Origin: an uncultured Prevotellaceae bacterium
GTDB lineage: Bacteria > Bacteroidota > Bacteroidia > Bacteroidales > Bacteroidaceae
Reading direction: 5' to 3'
Assembly (NCBI GenBank): GCA_937898415.1
Contig: CALDLA010000099.1
Span: 62,001 to 126,000, forward strand
Length of the DNA: 64,000 bases
Each line of letters opens with the position of its first letter. Within the stretch, counting starts at the first letter, position 1. A program made the translations under genes and the position numbers. This document shows positions 9,226 to 18,136 of the stretch, one piece after another. The notes below the pieces were generated by a model. The model ran no database searches, was not told where the DNA came from, and saw nothing but the letters and a program-made list of their open reading frames with translations.

Positions 9226-10101
9226 ATGGAAACAAAGAATGAAGACATCTGTCTGAAGATACGTTCTACCAGGGCCACCGTGTCGGCCGGACTGCGTTTG
9301 TACATGGGTAACTTCCGCCGTATTTTCCGCGCTACATGGCTACCCGCATTGCTCGTGGCACTGGTGAGCGCCCTCTGTTATCAGGTGACGACCAACATCC
9401 TCGTCATGTCACTCGTCTCGCTGCTGAGCGCCGTCGTCGGCGTGCTGTTCGTCTCCTACGTCTTCGCCATGCTGAACCGCCACCGTCAGGACGGTTTCAT
9501 CCCCGTCCCTGCCCGCTGGGTGACCAAGCCCGACGGCCGCTCGCTGGCCCGCACCGTGGCTGTCGCCATCGTGTGGATAGTTGCCGTCTCGGTTGCCTTC
9601 GTCCCCTGCGGCATCGCCATCGGCTTCGGCGCCGTCCGTCAGTCCATGACCATCCTGGGTCTCGGCCTGCTGCTGGTCGTGGTGATGACGGTCCTGCTGT
9701 TGCCGCTGACCTACCCCACTATGCGCTATGCCACCACCCGCGACACCCTGCTCTTCGACCTCTTAGGCTCCGGCTACCTGCATGGGCTGCGCTACTGGGG
9801 CTACATCTTTGCCGTACTCTTCTGCACCGGCCTCCTAGTATCGCTCATGCTGGCCGTCACTATGCTGCCGGCCATCGTACTGTTGACCGCTAACATCAAG
9901 GCACAGACAGGCGCTGCCATGGGCGACCCTCTGGGCATGCCCTCCTACATGGGATGGCTCTCCTTCCTGGTCTTCACGCTCTCGGGCTTCATCCAGGCCT
10001 ATATCCTCATCGCATCGTTCATGCCACTCTACTATATGGCAGGTTCCATCGAACAACAAGAAATCCAGAGAAATGAAACAAAAAAGAATACTATTCATTG
10101 A
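9226..10101 (+). CDS. Polytopic membrane protein of unknown function
   Basis: The 291-residue protein starts [15 protein letters not shown]; the frame reaches back to 9193, but the promoter argues for 9226. After a short cytoplasmic N-terminus I see about six hydrophobic segments, near residues 37-57, 60-80, 108-130, 138-162, 190-215 and 240-262, separated by Arg-rich loops such as [10 protein letters not shown]. No transporter or enzyme motif is recognisable. The last 29 bp overlap the hisB start in another frame, so the two genes share a transcript even though no functional link is evident. It may be a DUF4013-like integral membrane protein, but I cannot confirm this. Confidence 0.7.
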   Translation: METKNEDICLKIRSTRATVSAGLRLYMGNFRRIFRATWLPALLVALVSALCYQVTTNILVMSLVSLLSAVVGVLFVSYVFAMLNRHRQDGFIPVPARWVTKPDGRSLARTVAVAIVWIVAVSVAFVPCGIAIGFGAVRQSMTILGLGLLLVVVMTVLLLPLTYPTMRYATTRDTLLFDLLGSGYLHGLRYWGYIFAVLFCTGLLVSLMLAVTMLPAIVLLTANIKAQTGAAMGDPLGMPSYMGWLSFLVFTLSGFIQAYILIASFMPLYYMAGSIEQQEIQRNETKKNTIH

Positions 10102-11149
10102 CCGCGACGGTACGCTCATCCGCGAACCGGAGGACGAGCAGATTGATGCCTTCGAGAAACTGCGCTTCACCGAGGGCATGTTCCAACACTTAGGCTTCAT
10201 ACGCCGCAACCTCGACTTCTGCTTCGTCATGGTCAGCAATCAGGACGGCTTGGGTACCGACTCCTTCCCCGAGGACACCTTCTGGCCCGTCCACAACTTC
10301 ATCCTACAGGCACTCGCCGACGAGGGCATCACCTTCGATGAACAGCTCATCGACCGACACTTCCCCGAGGACAACGCCCCGACGCGGAAACCGGGCATTG
10401 GTATGGTGGAGAAATACATGAACAACCCGGAGTATGATATTGAAAACTCGTACGTTATCGGCGACCGCGATACTGACCTTCAGCTGGCCCGCAACATTGG
10501 ATGCAAGGCACTTATCCTCGGGCGCGACGGCATGACCTGGGCCAAGATTGCCGAACTGCTGTTTGCCGGAGAGCGCATCGCTGAGGTCAGACGAACCACC
10601 AAGGAGACGGACATTTATATTAAGGTGAACCTCGACGGCACAGGCCATTGTGACATTCAGACGGGACTCGGATTCTTCGATCACATGCTGGAGCAGATAG
10701 GCAAGCACGGCATGATGGACCTTACCATCCACACCCGTGGTGACCTCCACGTCGACGAGCATCACACCATCGAGGACACGGCACTCGCCCTCGGCGAATG
10801 TCTGCTCAAGGCCCTCGGCGACAAGCGCGGCATCGAGCGCTACGGCTACACCCTGCCCATGGACGACTGTCTCTGCTCCGTCGCCCTCGACTTCGGCGGC
10901 CGTCCCTGGCTGGTCTGGGATGCCGAGTTCCATCGTGAGCGTGTCGGCGAAATGCCCACCGAGATGTTCGTCCACTTCTTCAAGAGCCTGAGCGATGCCG
11001 CCCGCATGAACCTCAACATCCGTGCTGAGGGTGACAACGAGCACCACAAGATAGAAGGCATCTTCAAGGCCCTGGCCCGCTCACTCCGCATGGCCGTCCG
11101 CCGCGACATCTACCATTACCAGCTCCCCTCCACTAAGGGTACCCTGTAG
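10073..11149 (+). CDS. hisB: Bifunctional histidinol-phosphatase / imidazoleglycerol-phosphate dehydratase HisB
   Basis: The 358-residue protein matches the length of bifunctional HisB. The N-terminal HAD phosphatase domain has DRDGT with nucleophile Asp10 and acid/base Asp12, then SNQDGLG and [11 protein letters not shown]. The C-terminal dehydratase domain starts near residue 185 with [20 protein letters not shown] and has the metal-binding motif [10 protein letters not shown] near residue 225; it ends [14 protein letters not shown]. It catalyses steps six and eight of histidine synthesis in the cytoplasm. No other his gene is in the window, and the start lies 29 bp inside the preceding membrane protein gene. 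Confidence 0.96.
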   Translation: MKQKRILFIDRDGTLIREPEDEQIDAFEKLRFTEGMFQHLGFIRRNLDFCFVMVSNQDGLGTDSFPEDTFWPVHNFILQALADEGITFDEQLIDRHFPEDNAPTRKPGIGMVEKYMNNPEYDIENSYVIGDRDTDLQLARNIGCKALILGRDGMTWAKIAELLFAGERIAEVRRTTKETDIYIKVNLDGTGHCDIQTGLGFFDHMLEQIGKHGMMDLTIHTRGDLHVDEHHTIEDTALALGECLLKALGDKRGIERYGYTLPMDDCLCSVALDFGGRPWLVWDAEFHRERVGEMPTEMFVHFFKSLSDAARMNLNIRAEGDNEHHKIEGIFKALARSLRMAVRRDIYHYQLPSTKGTL

Positions 11150-11231
11150 TTTTTCCTGAAATACGGCAAGAAAGGCGCCGCCAAACGCCGCAATACCCGC
11201 TTCTTTCTATAATAAGCGCGCTTACAGACTA

Positions 11232-11341
11232 AATTCAGTGAATTCATAAACTAAATTCAGTGAATTTACAATGTAATTTCAGTGAATTTACATTGTAATT
11301 TCAGTGAATTTAACTAGTTAATACAGTGAATTCACCTAGTA
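11232..11341. repeat. Five palindromes (core AATTCAGTGAATT) at an exact 22-bp period
   Basis: CAGTGAATT starts at 11236, 11258, 11280, 11302 and 11324, so the period is exactly 22 bp. In most copies it sits in a 13-bp odd palindrome, AATTCAGTGAATT, with AT-rich 9-bp spacers; the fifth copy is degenerate on its left side. The array ends about 90 bp upstream of the ilvD -33 element. Identical spacing of about two helical turns suggests protein binding on one face of the DNA, which is an inference. Confidence 0.8.
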
Positions 11342-11431
11342 AATACGGTTTTAATTAAATCGGAATGTGGCCTATAGGCGGACGGTTGGGTCAAGCAAAA
11401 CGGGGCGAAATGCAGAAAAAGCGTCATTTTG

Positions 11432-11462
11432 TTGGCAGTTAGGGGGAAAAAGCGTACCTTTG
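11432..11462 (+). promoter_or_regulatory. Promoter of ilvD (TTG, 20 bp, TACCTTTG)
   Basis: TTG at 11432-11434 and TACCTTTG at 11455-11462 are separated by 20 bp, matching the Bacteroidetes primary sigma consensus. The ilvD ATG follows 31 bp after the box. Confidence 0.75.
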
Positions 11463-11493
11463 CGCGTAAATTAATAAAGTAAAAGACGAAGAT

Positions 11494-13296
11494 ATGAAGC
11501 ATCAGTTACGTAGTGCCGTGTGCACAGAAGGCCGCCGCATGGCGGGAGCCCGCGCCCTCTGGGTGGCTACGGGCATGAAGCAGGAACAGTTTGGCAAGCC
11601 CATTATTGCCGTCGTCAACTCATTCACCCAGTTCGTGCCGGGCCATACCCATCTGCACGAGATAGGACAGATTGTACGCGAAGAGATTGAGCGAATGGGG
11701 TGCTATGCCGCCGAGTTCAACACCATAGCCATCGACGACGGTATTGCCATGGGCCACGACGGTATGCTCTACTCCCTCCCCTCACGCGACATCATAGCCG
11801 ACTCCGTGGAGTATATGGTGAACGCCCACAAAGCCGATGCCATGATCTGCATCTCGAACTGCGACAAGGTGACGCCAGGCATGCTGATGGCGGCGATGAG
11901 ACTGAACATCCCCGCCGTGTTCGTCAGCGGCGGTCCGATGGAGGCCGGCAAGTGGCGCGGCGAGAATGCCGACCTGATTACCGCGATGATTAAGGGCGGC
12001 GACCCGACGGTGACGGACGAAGAACTGGCCGAGATTGAGCAATGCGCCTGCCCGGGCTGCGGAGCCTGTTCGGGCATGTTCACGGCCAACTCGATGAACT
12101 CGCTGACGGAGGCCATCGGCCTGTCGCTGCCCGGCAACGGCAGCATCCTGGCTACCCACGTGAACCGCATACAGCTGTTCCGCGACGCGGCAAAACTGAT
12201 AGTGAAGAACGCCCTGAAGTATTACGAGGAGGGCGACGAGAGCGTGCTGCCCCGCTCGATTGCCACGCGCGATGCCTTCCTGAACGCCATGACGCTGGAC
12301 ATCGCCATGGGCGCGTCGACCAACACCGTGCTCCACCTGCTGGCCGTGGCTCAGGAAGCGGGTGTGGACTTCCGCATGCAGGACATCGACGAGCTCTCCA
12401 GGAAAGTGCCCTTCCTCTGCAAGCTGGCCCCCAACTGGCAGAAATACTCCATCCAGGAGGAGAACCGTGCGGGCGGCATCCTCGGTATCATGGGCGAACT
12501 GGCCAAGGGCGGACTGCTCAAGCTGGACTGCCGGCGCGTGAACGGTGCGACGCTGGGCGAGGACATCAAAAAATACAGCATCACGGGCACAACGATCGAC
12601 CCCGAGGCCGAACGCATCTACCGCAGCGCCCCGGGCGGACGGTTCTCGACGGTGATGGGGTCGCAGTCGGAAATGTGGGAGACGCTGGACACCGACCGCA
12701 CGGCGGGCTGCATCCGCGACATCGAGCATGCCTACATGAAGGACGGTGGCATGGCCGTGCTCTTCGGCAACATCGCGCAGGATGGCTGCGTGGTGAAGAC
12801 GGCGGGCGTGGATGAGTCGCTGTGGCACTTCGAGGGCCCCGCCGTGGTGTTCGACTCGCAGGAGGACGCCTGCGAGGGCATCCTCGGCGGACGGGTGAAG
12901 AAAGGCGACTGCGTGGTCATCACCCATGAGGGGCCGAAGGGCGGTCCTGGCATGCAGGAGATGCTCTACCCCACCTCATATATCAAGTCGATGCACCTGG
13001 GCAAGGAGTGCGCCCTGATTACCGACGGCCGCTTCTCGGGCGGCACCTCGGGACTCTCCATCGGCCACATCTCGCCAGAGGCTGCCAGCGGCGGCAACAT
13101 CGGCAAGCTGAAGGACGGAGACATCATCGTCATCGACATCCCCTCACGCTCCATCAACGTGAAGTTGAGTGACGAGGAGCTGGCCGCCCGCGAACAGCAG
13201 CCACTGAAGCGTAACCGTCAGGTTTCCAAAGCTCTGCGCGCCTATGCCCAAAGCGTTGCTTCAGCCGACAAAGGTGGTGTGAGAATCATTGACTAA
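11494..13296 (+). CDS. ilvD: Dihydroxy-acid dehydratase IlvD
   Basis: The 600-residue protein has the IlvD/Edd signatures. These are the iron-sulfur cysteine motif [11 protein letters not shown], the motif [20 protein letters not shown], and C-terminal [20 protein letters not shown]. It dehydrates 2,3-dihydroxy-isovalerate and 2,3-dihydroxy-3-methylvalerate, the third shared step of valine and isoleucine synthesis, in the cytoplasm. It has its own promoter behind the palindrome array. ilvB follows after 94 bp that contain a second promoter, so the two can be transcribed separately. Confidence 0.97.
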   Translation: MKHQLRSAVCTEGRRMAGARALWVATGMKQEQFGKPIIAVVNSFTQFVPGHTHLHEIGQIVREEIERMGCYAAEFNTIAIDDGIAMGHDGMLYSLPSRDIIADSVEYMVNAHKADAMICISNCDKVTPGMLMAAMRLNIPAVFVSGGPMEAGKWRGENADLITAMIKGGDPTVTDEELAEIEQCACPGCGACSGMFTANSMNSLTEAIGLSLPGNGSILATHVNRIQLFRDAAKLIVKNALKYYEEGDESVLPRSIATRDAFLNAMTLDIAMGASTNTVLHLLAVAQEAGVDFRMQDIDELSRKVPFLCKLAPNWQKYSIQEENRAGGILGIMGELAKGGLLKLDCRRVNGATLGEDIKKYSITGTTIDPEAERIYRSAPGGRFSTVMGSQSEMWETLDTDRTAGCIRDIEHAYMKDGGMAVLFGNIAQDGCVVKTAGVDESLWHFEGPAVVFDSQEDACEGILGGRVKKGDCVVITHEGPKGGPGMQEMLYPTSYIKSMHLGKECALITDGRFSGGTSGLSIGHISPEAASGGNIGKLKDGDIIVIDIPSRSINVKLSDEELAAREQQPLKRNRQVSKALRAYAQSVASADKGGVRIID

Positions 13297-13334
13297 TCGA
13301 TTATTAAATAGCTGAATGAAATTATCTCTTAATA

Positions 13335-13366
13335 TTTGCAAATGTCAAATTAATGCTGTACCTTTG
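13335..13366 (+). promoter_or_regulatory. Promoter of ilvB (TTTG, 20 bp, TACCTTTG)
   Basis: TTTG at 13335-13338 and TACCTTTG at 13359-13366 are 20 bp apart. The ilvB start follows 24 bp after the box. Confidence 0.78.
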
Positions 13367-13390
13367 CAGCCGATTAGTCAGTAAACGTTT

Positions 13391-15097
13391 ATGAGAGACA
13401 GAATAACAGGAGCGAAAGCGCTGATGAGGGCGCTGCAGGCGGAGGGCGTGAAGACCATCTTCGGCTACCCCGGCGGCAGCATCATGCCCGTCTATGACGC
13501 GCTGTTCGACTATACCCGTGGAGAGAAGAAATGTTTTGACCATATACTGGTGCGCCATGAGCAGGGTGCCACCCACGCCGCCGAGGGCTATGCCCGCGTC
13601 AGCGGTGAGGTGGGCGTGGCCTTGGTGACCAGCGGCCCCGGCGTGACCAACACGCTGACGGGCATAGCCGACGCCATGCTCGACTCGACGCCCATCGTGG
13701 TCATTGCCGGACAGGTGCCTATCACGGCACTGGGTACCGACGCCTTCCAGGAGGTGGACCTCGTCGGCGTGTCACAGCCTATCTCGAAGTGGTCGTACCA
13801 AATACGCCATGCCGAGGACGTGGCGTGGGCCGTCAGCCGTGCCTTCTACATTGCCCGTACGGGACGCCCCGGCCCTGTAGTGCTCGACTTTGCGAAGAAT
13901 GCGCAGGTGGAAGAGATTGACTGGGAACCTCGCAAGGTGGACTTCGTGCGCTCGTACGTGCCTTATCCAAAACTGGACAACGAGGCCGTGCGTCAGGCTG
14001 CCGAACTGATCAACAATGCCAAGCGTCCGCTGGCCTTGGTGGGTCAGGGCGTGGAGCTGGGTAATGCTCAGGAGGAGCTGAGGGCGTTCTTGGAGAAGGC
14101 CGACATCCCCGCCGGTCGCACAATGCTGGGACTCTCGGCACTGCCCTCGAACCACCCGCTGAACGTCGGTATGCTGGGCATGCACGGCAACTACGCCGTC
14201 AACCTGAAGGAGCAGGAGTGCGACGTACTCATCGCCATCGGCATGCGCTTCAGCGACCGTGTGACGGGCAACACGAAGACCTACGCCAAGCAGGCGAAGA
14301 TTATCCATCTGGACATTGACCGCTCGGAGATTGACAAGAACGTGAAGACCCACGTGGCCGTGGTGGCCGATTGCAAGGAGTCGCTACCCGCTTTGACGGC
14401 CCTGCTCAATAAAAACAATCACGAAGAGTGGCGCGCCTCGTTCAAGGAACTGGACGAGAAGGAACGCTCGAAAGTCATCGAACCGGCCATCCATCCGAAG
14501 GAGGGTCCGCTCCTGATGGGCGAGGTGGTCAACGCTGTGGCCCAACAGGCTAATGATGACGCTATCCTCGTGACGGATGTCGGTCAGAACCAACTATTTG
14601 CAACACGCTACTTCAAGTATCACCATAACCGCAGTATCTGCACTAGCGGCGGTCTGGGAACGATGGGTTACGGCATGCCTGCCGCCATCGGTGCCACCTT
14701 CGCTGCTCCCCAGCGTCAGGTGTGCTGCTTCATGGGCGACGGCGGTTTCCAGATGTGCATCGAGGAGCTGGGCACCATCATGGAACAAAAGGCGCCGGTG
14801 AAGATGATCCTGATGAACAACCACTACTTAGGCAACGTACGCCAGTGGCAGGATATGTTCTGGATGCGCCGCAAGTCGTTCACGAAGATGATGAATCCCT
14901 GCTATGAGCTGATAGCCCAGGGCTACGGCATCCCCTACGTGGCCGTCACCGACCGCAAGGACCTGGCTGCCGCCGTTGAGAAGATGCTGACGACCGACGG
15001 TCCGTTCATCATGGAGTGTGCCATCAAGGAGGACGACGACGTGCTGCCGATGACACCGCCAGGTATGAATGTGAATGATATGATGCTGGAGATATAG
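13391..15097 (+). CDS. ilvB: Acetolactate synthase large (catalytic) subunit IlvB
   Basis: The 568-residue protein is a ThDP-dependent enzyme. The N-terminal pyrimidine-binding domain has FGYPGGSIMPVYDAL and the catalytic glutamate in RHEQGATHAAEGYAR. The C-terminal pyrophosphate-binding motif is GDGGFQMCIEELGTI, followed by MNNHYLGNVRQWQ. It condenses two pyruvates, or pyruvate and 2-ketobutyrate, as the first step of branched-chain amino acid synthesis. The regulatory subunit gene ilvN lies 68 bp downstream, behind a heptamer repeat tract. Confidence 0.97.
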   Translation: MRDRITGAKALMRALQAEGVKTIFGYPGGSIMPVYDALFDYTRGEKKCFDHILVRHEQGATHAAEGYARVSGEVGVALVTSGPGVTNTLTGIADAMLDSTPIVVIAGQVPITALGTDAFQEVDLVGVSQPISKWSYQIRHAEDVAWAVSRAFYIARTGRPGPVVLDFAKNAQVEEIDWEPRKVDFVRSYVPYPKLDNEAVRQAAELINNAKRPLALVGQGVELGNAQEELRAFLEKADIPAGRTMLGLSALPSNHPLNVGMLGMHGNYAVNLKEQECDVLIAIGMRFSDRVTGNTKTYAKQAKIIHLDIDRSEIDKNVKTHVAVVADCKESLPALTALLNKNNHEEWRASFKELDEKERSKVIEPAIHPKEGPLLMGEVVNAVAQQANDDAILVTDVGQNQLFATRYFKYHHNRSICTSGGLGTMGYGMPAAIGATFAAPQRQVCCFMGDGGFQMCIEELGTIMEQKAPVKMILMNNHYLGNVRQWQDMFWMRRKSFTKMMNPCYELIAQGYGIPYVAVTDRKDLAAAVEKMLTTDGPFIMECAIKEDDDVLPMTPPGMNVNDMMLEI

Positions 15098-15110
15098 CGC
15101 ACTTCGTGCT

Positions 15111-15163
15111 AGTGAAGAGTGAAGAGTGAAGAGTGAAGTGAAGAGTGAGAAGTGAAAAGTGAA
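15111..15163 (+). repeat. Tandem heptamer tract (GTGAAGA/GTGAAAA type)
   Basis: The 68 bp between ilvB and ilvN consist mostly of repeated GTGAAGA units with GTGAGAA and GTGAAAA variants, ending just before the ilvN ATG. Similar tracts occur near 33700, 58965 and, reversed, 59804. The tract could change length by replication slippage. Confidence 0.75.
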
Positions 15164-15165
15164 TA

Positions 15166-15708
15166 ATGGAACAGAACAAACTATACACCCTGTTGGTCTA
15201 CTCTGAGAACGTGGCCGGTATCCTGAACCAGATAACCGCCGTGTTCACCCGCCGTCAGGTAAACATCGAGAGCCTGAACGTGTCGGCATCCAGCATCCCC
15301 GGTGTACATAAGTACACCATCACTGCCTGGAGCGACGAGGACCAGATTATCAAGATTACGCACCAGATAGAGAAGAAGATAGACGTCATCAAGGCAAACT
15401 ACTTCACCGACGACCAGTTGTTTATCCGTGAGACGGGACTCTACAAGCTGTCGACAAAAAAAGTGCTGGAGAATCCCGAGATATCGCGCACTATCCGCCG
15501 CTTCGGTGCCAGCATCATCGAGGTGAACCCCACCTACGTCATCGCCATGATGTACGGCGTGACCGAGCAGATTGTTGAGCTCTACCGGGCCCTCGACGCC
15601 TTCGACTGCGTGTTCCAGTACACCCGCTCAGGCCGCATCGCCGTCACCCGTGGCAAGCAGGAGCAGGTAAGTGCGTTCTTAGAGGAAAGAGAGCAGCATC
15701 ATGGATAA
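15166..15708 (+). CDS. ilvN: Acetolactate synthase small (regulatory) subunit
   Basis: The 180-residue protein begins with an ACT domain (TLLVYSENVAGILNQITAVF, with RRQVNIESLNVS). This domain binds branched-chain amino acids for feedback control. It is followed by the C-terminal domain of small subunits (residues ~85-170, RTIRRFGASIIEVNPTYV). The length fits IlvN/IlvH. The ATG follows the repeat tract directly, with no Shine-Dalgarno-like sequence. The 3' end overlaps the thioesterase start by 8 bp, so the two are likely coupled. Confidence 0.95.
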   Translation: MEQNKLYTLLVYSENVAGILNQITAVFTRRQVNIESLNVSASSIPGVHKYTITAWSDEDQIIKITHQIEKKIDVIKANYFTDDQLFIRETGLYKLSTKKVLENPEISRTIRRFGASIIEVNPTYVIAMMYGVTEQIVELYRALDAFDCVFQYTRSGRIAVTRGKQEQVSAFLEEREQHHG

Positions 15709-16441
15709 GGTAGGACGCTATGAGTTCATGGCCGAGCCGTTCCATTGCGACTTCTCAGGCCGTCTGTTCATGGGGCACTTGGGCAACCACATGCTCAATG
15801 CCGCCGACTTCCACTCCACTGACCGAGGCTTCGGCATGAAGCGGCTGATGCAGATCAACCGCTCGTGGGTGCTGTCACGACTGGCCATCGAGATGACTGA
15901 GATGCCGCAGCAGTACACCCGCTTCAACGTCGAGACCTGGGTTGAGTCCGCCATGCGTTACTTTACCTCACGCAACTTCGCCGTCGTCGGCACCGACGGC
16001 CATGCTTACGGCTACGGCCGCTCCATCTGGGCGATGATTGACACCGTAAGCCGTCAGCCGACGGATATCTACTCGATAGACAATGGTGCCATCAACGACT
16101 GGATAGTGACTGACAAGGATTGTCCCATCGACAAGGGCGGTCGTGTAAAGATGTCGGATGACGCCCAGCTCGTGCGCACCATCGACACCTATTATAACGA
16201 CGTAGACATCAACGGTCACATCAACTCCGTCAAGTACATTGAGCACGTGCTCGACCTCTGGTCCCTCGACTGGTACCGCAATCATCAGGTACACCGTTTC
16301 GAGATAGCCTACGTGGCCGAAGCCCATGCCGGCGACCAGCTGAGTTTCTACATGGAGGAGACTGGCGCTCAGACCTTTTGCATAAGAATCGTCCGTACCG
16401 ACGGCACCGAGTGCTGCCGCAGCAAGGTATCTTTCTTTTAA
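15701..16441 (+). CDS. Acyl-ACP thioesterase
   Basis: The 246-residue protein has two hotdog folds, as in the acyl-ACP thioesterase family. The first half contains TRFNVETWVESAMRYFTSR; the second contains YNDVDINGHINSVKYIEHVL, whose Asn-His pair matches the catalytic region of plant FatA/FatB. It releases fatty acids from acyl carrier protein in the cytoplasm. From memory, this gene commonly sits between the acetolactate synthase and ilvC genes in Bacteroides, and here it overlaps ilvN by 8 bp. The expected ilvC does not follow. Confidence 0.9.
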   Translation: MDKVGRYEFMAEPFHCDFSGRLFMGHLGNHMLNAADFHSTDRGFGMKRLMQINRSWVLSRLAIEMTEMPQQYTRFNVETWVESAMRYFTSRNFAVVGTDGHAYGYGRSIWAMIDTVSRQPTDIYSIDNGAINDWIVTDKDCPIDKGGRVKMSDDAQLVRTIDTYYNDVDINGHINSVKYIEHVLDLWSLDWYRNHQVHRFEIAYVAEAHAGDQLSFYMEETGAQTFCIRIVRTDGTECCRSKVSFF

Positions 16442-16453
16442 TCCTGTGACAGC

Positions 16454-18034
16454 ATGACCATCCGTTCCTGTTGCTTTCTGGCCTTGCTTCCGATATTACC
16501 GCTTCGGGTGGAGCGGCTACCCGACATGAACGTCCCCCGTGCCGGGCATCAGACATTCTACGTCAACAACGAAATGGTTGCTGTCGGGGGACATACTTCA
16601 GGATTTGTACCTACACCAACCGCAGAATACTTCCGCGACGGCCAGTGGCACCTGATGGAGACCGTCTATAAGCATGACCAGGGATTTGCCATCCCCATGA
16701 AATCGGGCAAAGTGATGATTGCCGGCGGTCATGAGTTGGACTTGGGCATTGGCCATATCTTCTCCGTTGAATTATACGACCCGGCGCTCCACCACTTCGA
16801 AGGTTACGGCTGCCTGGACAAGAAACGCAGCTGGGCCGAGTGCCTGGAACTGGACAGCGGCAAGGTGATCATCACGGGCAACTGGTATGAGAGCGACAGA
16901 CTGGAACAGTACAACGGCAATATTCTTTTCGACTCTGTCAAAGAGGTGTCGCAGGCACGTACCCTACCCTACCTTTTCCGTACCGCCAAGGACAACGCCA
17001 TCATCTTGGGCGGTATCGACGAGTACGACCATCGGCTCGATACCATCGTCATCGACCGGCTGCACGGCAAGCCTTTCACCCTGCCTCTCTTTGACACCTG
17101 GCATCCTGCAGCTTTCCTGGCCTATAAGACGGAGCACCGCGCGATGGACAGTTTCATCGGTGATGAGGAAAAGGGCATCTATGCCTATCTGATGGCTGTA
17201 GAGGATAGCACGGGGCAGATGGCCATCGCCAAAGTTGAGGGTGAGCGCATCAGCCTTCTCGACACCCAGGACAAAGTGCCGATGAAGAGCCAATGGGGAG
17301 AAATCTCGTATTTTACTACCGTTATCGTTGACCGTCAAGTCGGTCGTGGCTATATGGTAGGCCATGACGACGGTGGACGACTCTATGTACTATCCATCGA
17401 CTATACGAAGGTACCGGCTCCGCTTACCTTATATTATACGGAGCCACAAGAACACATTGGCTATCACACACCGGTGCTGACGGCAGAGGGAAATCTGATG
17501 ATGGCCGGTGGTATCACCGACAACAACTTCAAACCATACGCCTCTGCCCTACTGTTGTGCGTGGGCACTCCCGCCGCCAGTGGAGTCAGTCCTTGGCTTT
17601 GGATTGTCACAGGGCTGGCTTTGTTATTGGTAGCGGCTATATCTTTCCTGCTTTGGCGTCGCAGACGCAAGTCAACACCGACGGTCTTAGCAGAAAAGAC
17701 GGAAGAGCCGCTATTCTCGAAGATATGCAAACTGATGGAGGAACAGAAGGTGTATTTGAACAACAACCTGAAGGTGGGCGAAATTGCTACCGAACTTGAT
17801 GTTCCCTCCCGAACGGTCTCCGATAGTATCAAGGCAAACCGTGGCTGTTCGTTTGCACAGTTCGTCAACGGTTATCGTATTGAATATGCCAAGCAACTAC
17901 TGAGAAACCGTCCCGACGCCAAGATGACCGCCGTCTATGTGGAGTCAGGCTTCTCGAACGAGATGTCGTTTTTCCGTACTTTCAAGGCCTTCACGGGCAT
18001 GACTCCTAAGGAGTGGATGGCCCAAAACGACTAA
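16454..18034 (+). CDS. Membrane-spanning regulator: kelch-type sensor, TM helix, AraC-type DNA-binding domain
   Basis: The 526-residue protein has three parts. The N-terminus is hydrophobic (residues 4-16), probably an uncleaved signal. Residues ~25-370 form kelch-like blades with VAVGGHTSGF, MIAGGHELDLG, IILGGIDEYDH and MMAGGITDNN. A clear TM helix at ~381-401 (WLWIVTGLALLLVAAISFLLW) is followed by RRRRK, placing the rest in the cytoplasm. Residues ~430-523 are an AraC-type double helix-turn-helix (LKVGEIATELDVPSRTVS, then MTAVYVESGFSNEMSFFRTF). It should act as a one-component sensor coupling a periplasmic signal to DNA binding. It sits 12 bp after the thioesterase gene and directly before the 13-gene island, its most obvious target. 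Confidence 0.82.
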   Translation: MTIRSCCFLALLPILPLRVERLPDMNVPRAGHQTFYVNNEMVAVGGHTSGFVPTPTAEYFRDGQWHLMETVYKHDQGFAIPMKSGKVMIAGGHELDLGIGHIFSVELYDPALHHFEGYGCLDKKRSWAECLELDSGKVIITGNWYESDRLEQYNGNILFDSVKEVSQARTLPYLFRTAKDNAIILGGIDEYDHRLDTIVIDRLHGKPFTLPLFDTWHPAAFLAYKTEHRAMDSFIGDEEKGIYAYLMAVEDSTGQMAIAKVEGERISLLDTQDKVPMKSQWGEISYFTTVIVDRQVGRGYMVGHDDGGRLYVLSIDYTKVPAPLTLYYTEPQEHIGYHTPVLTAEGNLMMAGGITDNNFKPYASALLLCVGTPAASGVSPWLWIVTGLALLLVAAISFLLWRRRRKSTPTVLAEKTEEPLFSKICKLMEEQKVYLNNNLKVGEIATELDVPSRTVSDSIKANRGCSFAQFVNGYRIEYAKQLLRNRPDAKMTAVYVESGFSNEMSFFRTFKAFTGMTPKEWMAQND

Positions 18035-18060
18035 CAAATCTTGTTTTGTTAGTCGTTTTG
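18023..18060. promoter_or_regulatory. Perfect 16-bp inverted repeat across the regulator stop codon
   Basis: The arms 18023-18038 and 18045-18060 (CAAAACGACTAACAAA and its exact reverse complement) are separated by 6 bp. The left arm includes the end of the kelch-AraC gene and its stop codon. Each arm carries GACTAAC, which also forms the next hairpin. It could be a terminator stem or an operator. Confidence 0.6.
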
Positions 18061-18067
18061 CAAAAAT

Positions 18068-18097
18068 TGTTAGTCCTCATGACTAACATTTTTTTTA
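18068..18097 (+). terminator. Rho-independent-type terminator after the kelch-AraC gene
   Basis: The stem TGTTAGTC (18068-18075), loop CTCAT and stem GACTAACA (18081-18088) are followed by a run of eight T. The run leads straight into the next promoter box. Confidence 0.65.
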
Positions 18098-18103
18098 TCT
18101 TTG
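18096..18103 (+). promoter_or_regulatory. Promoter box (TATCTTTG) of the 13-gene island
   Basis: TATCTTTG fits TAnnTTTG and lies 33 bp before the ATG at 18137. It is the only clear promoter box I see before this gene set, and the GACTAAC inverted repeats occupy the -20 to -75 region. Confidence 0.65.
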
Positions 18104-18136
18104 CAGGAAAGTATTAACCCCCTAAAAGATAATGTT

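Larger units (their letters stand above)
11150..11493. other. 344-bp intergenic region between hisB and ilvD
   Basis: It contains the 22-bp-period palindrome array (11232-11341) and the ilvD promoter. The first ~80 bp after hisB include the small palindrome AAGCGCGCTT at 11214-11223, but no convincing T-run terminator. I see no supported gene here. Confidence 0.6.

Noticed and set aside
11232..11341. A CRISPR array before ilvD
   Set aside because: The spacers are 9 bp, similar to each other and AT-rich, and there are no cas genes. The same applies to 62283-62353.
11782..12927. A 381-codon minus-strand frame opposite ilvD
   Set aside because: ilvD is certain on the plus strand; the reverse frame is rich in His, Arg and Val without motifs.
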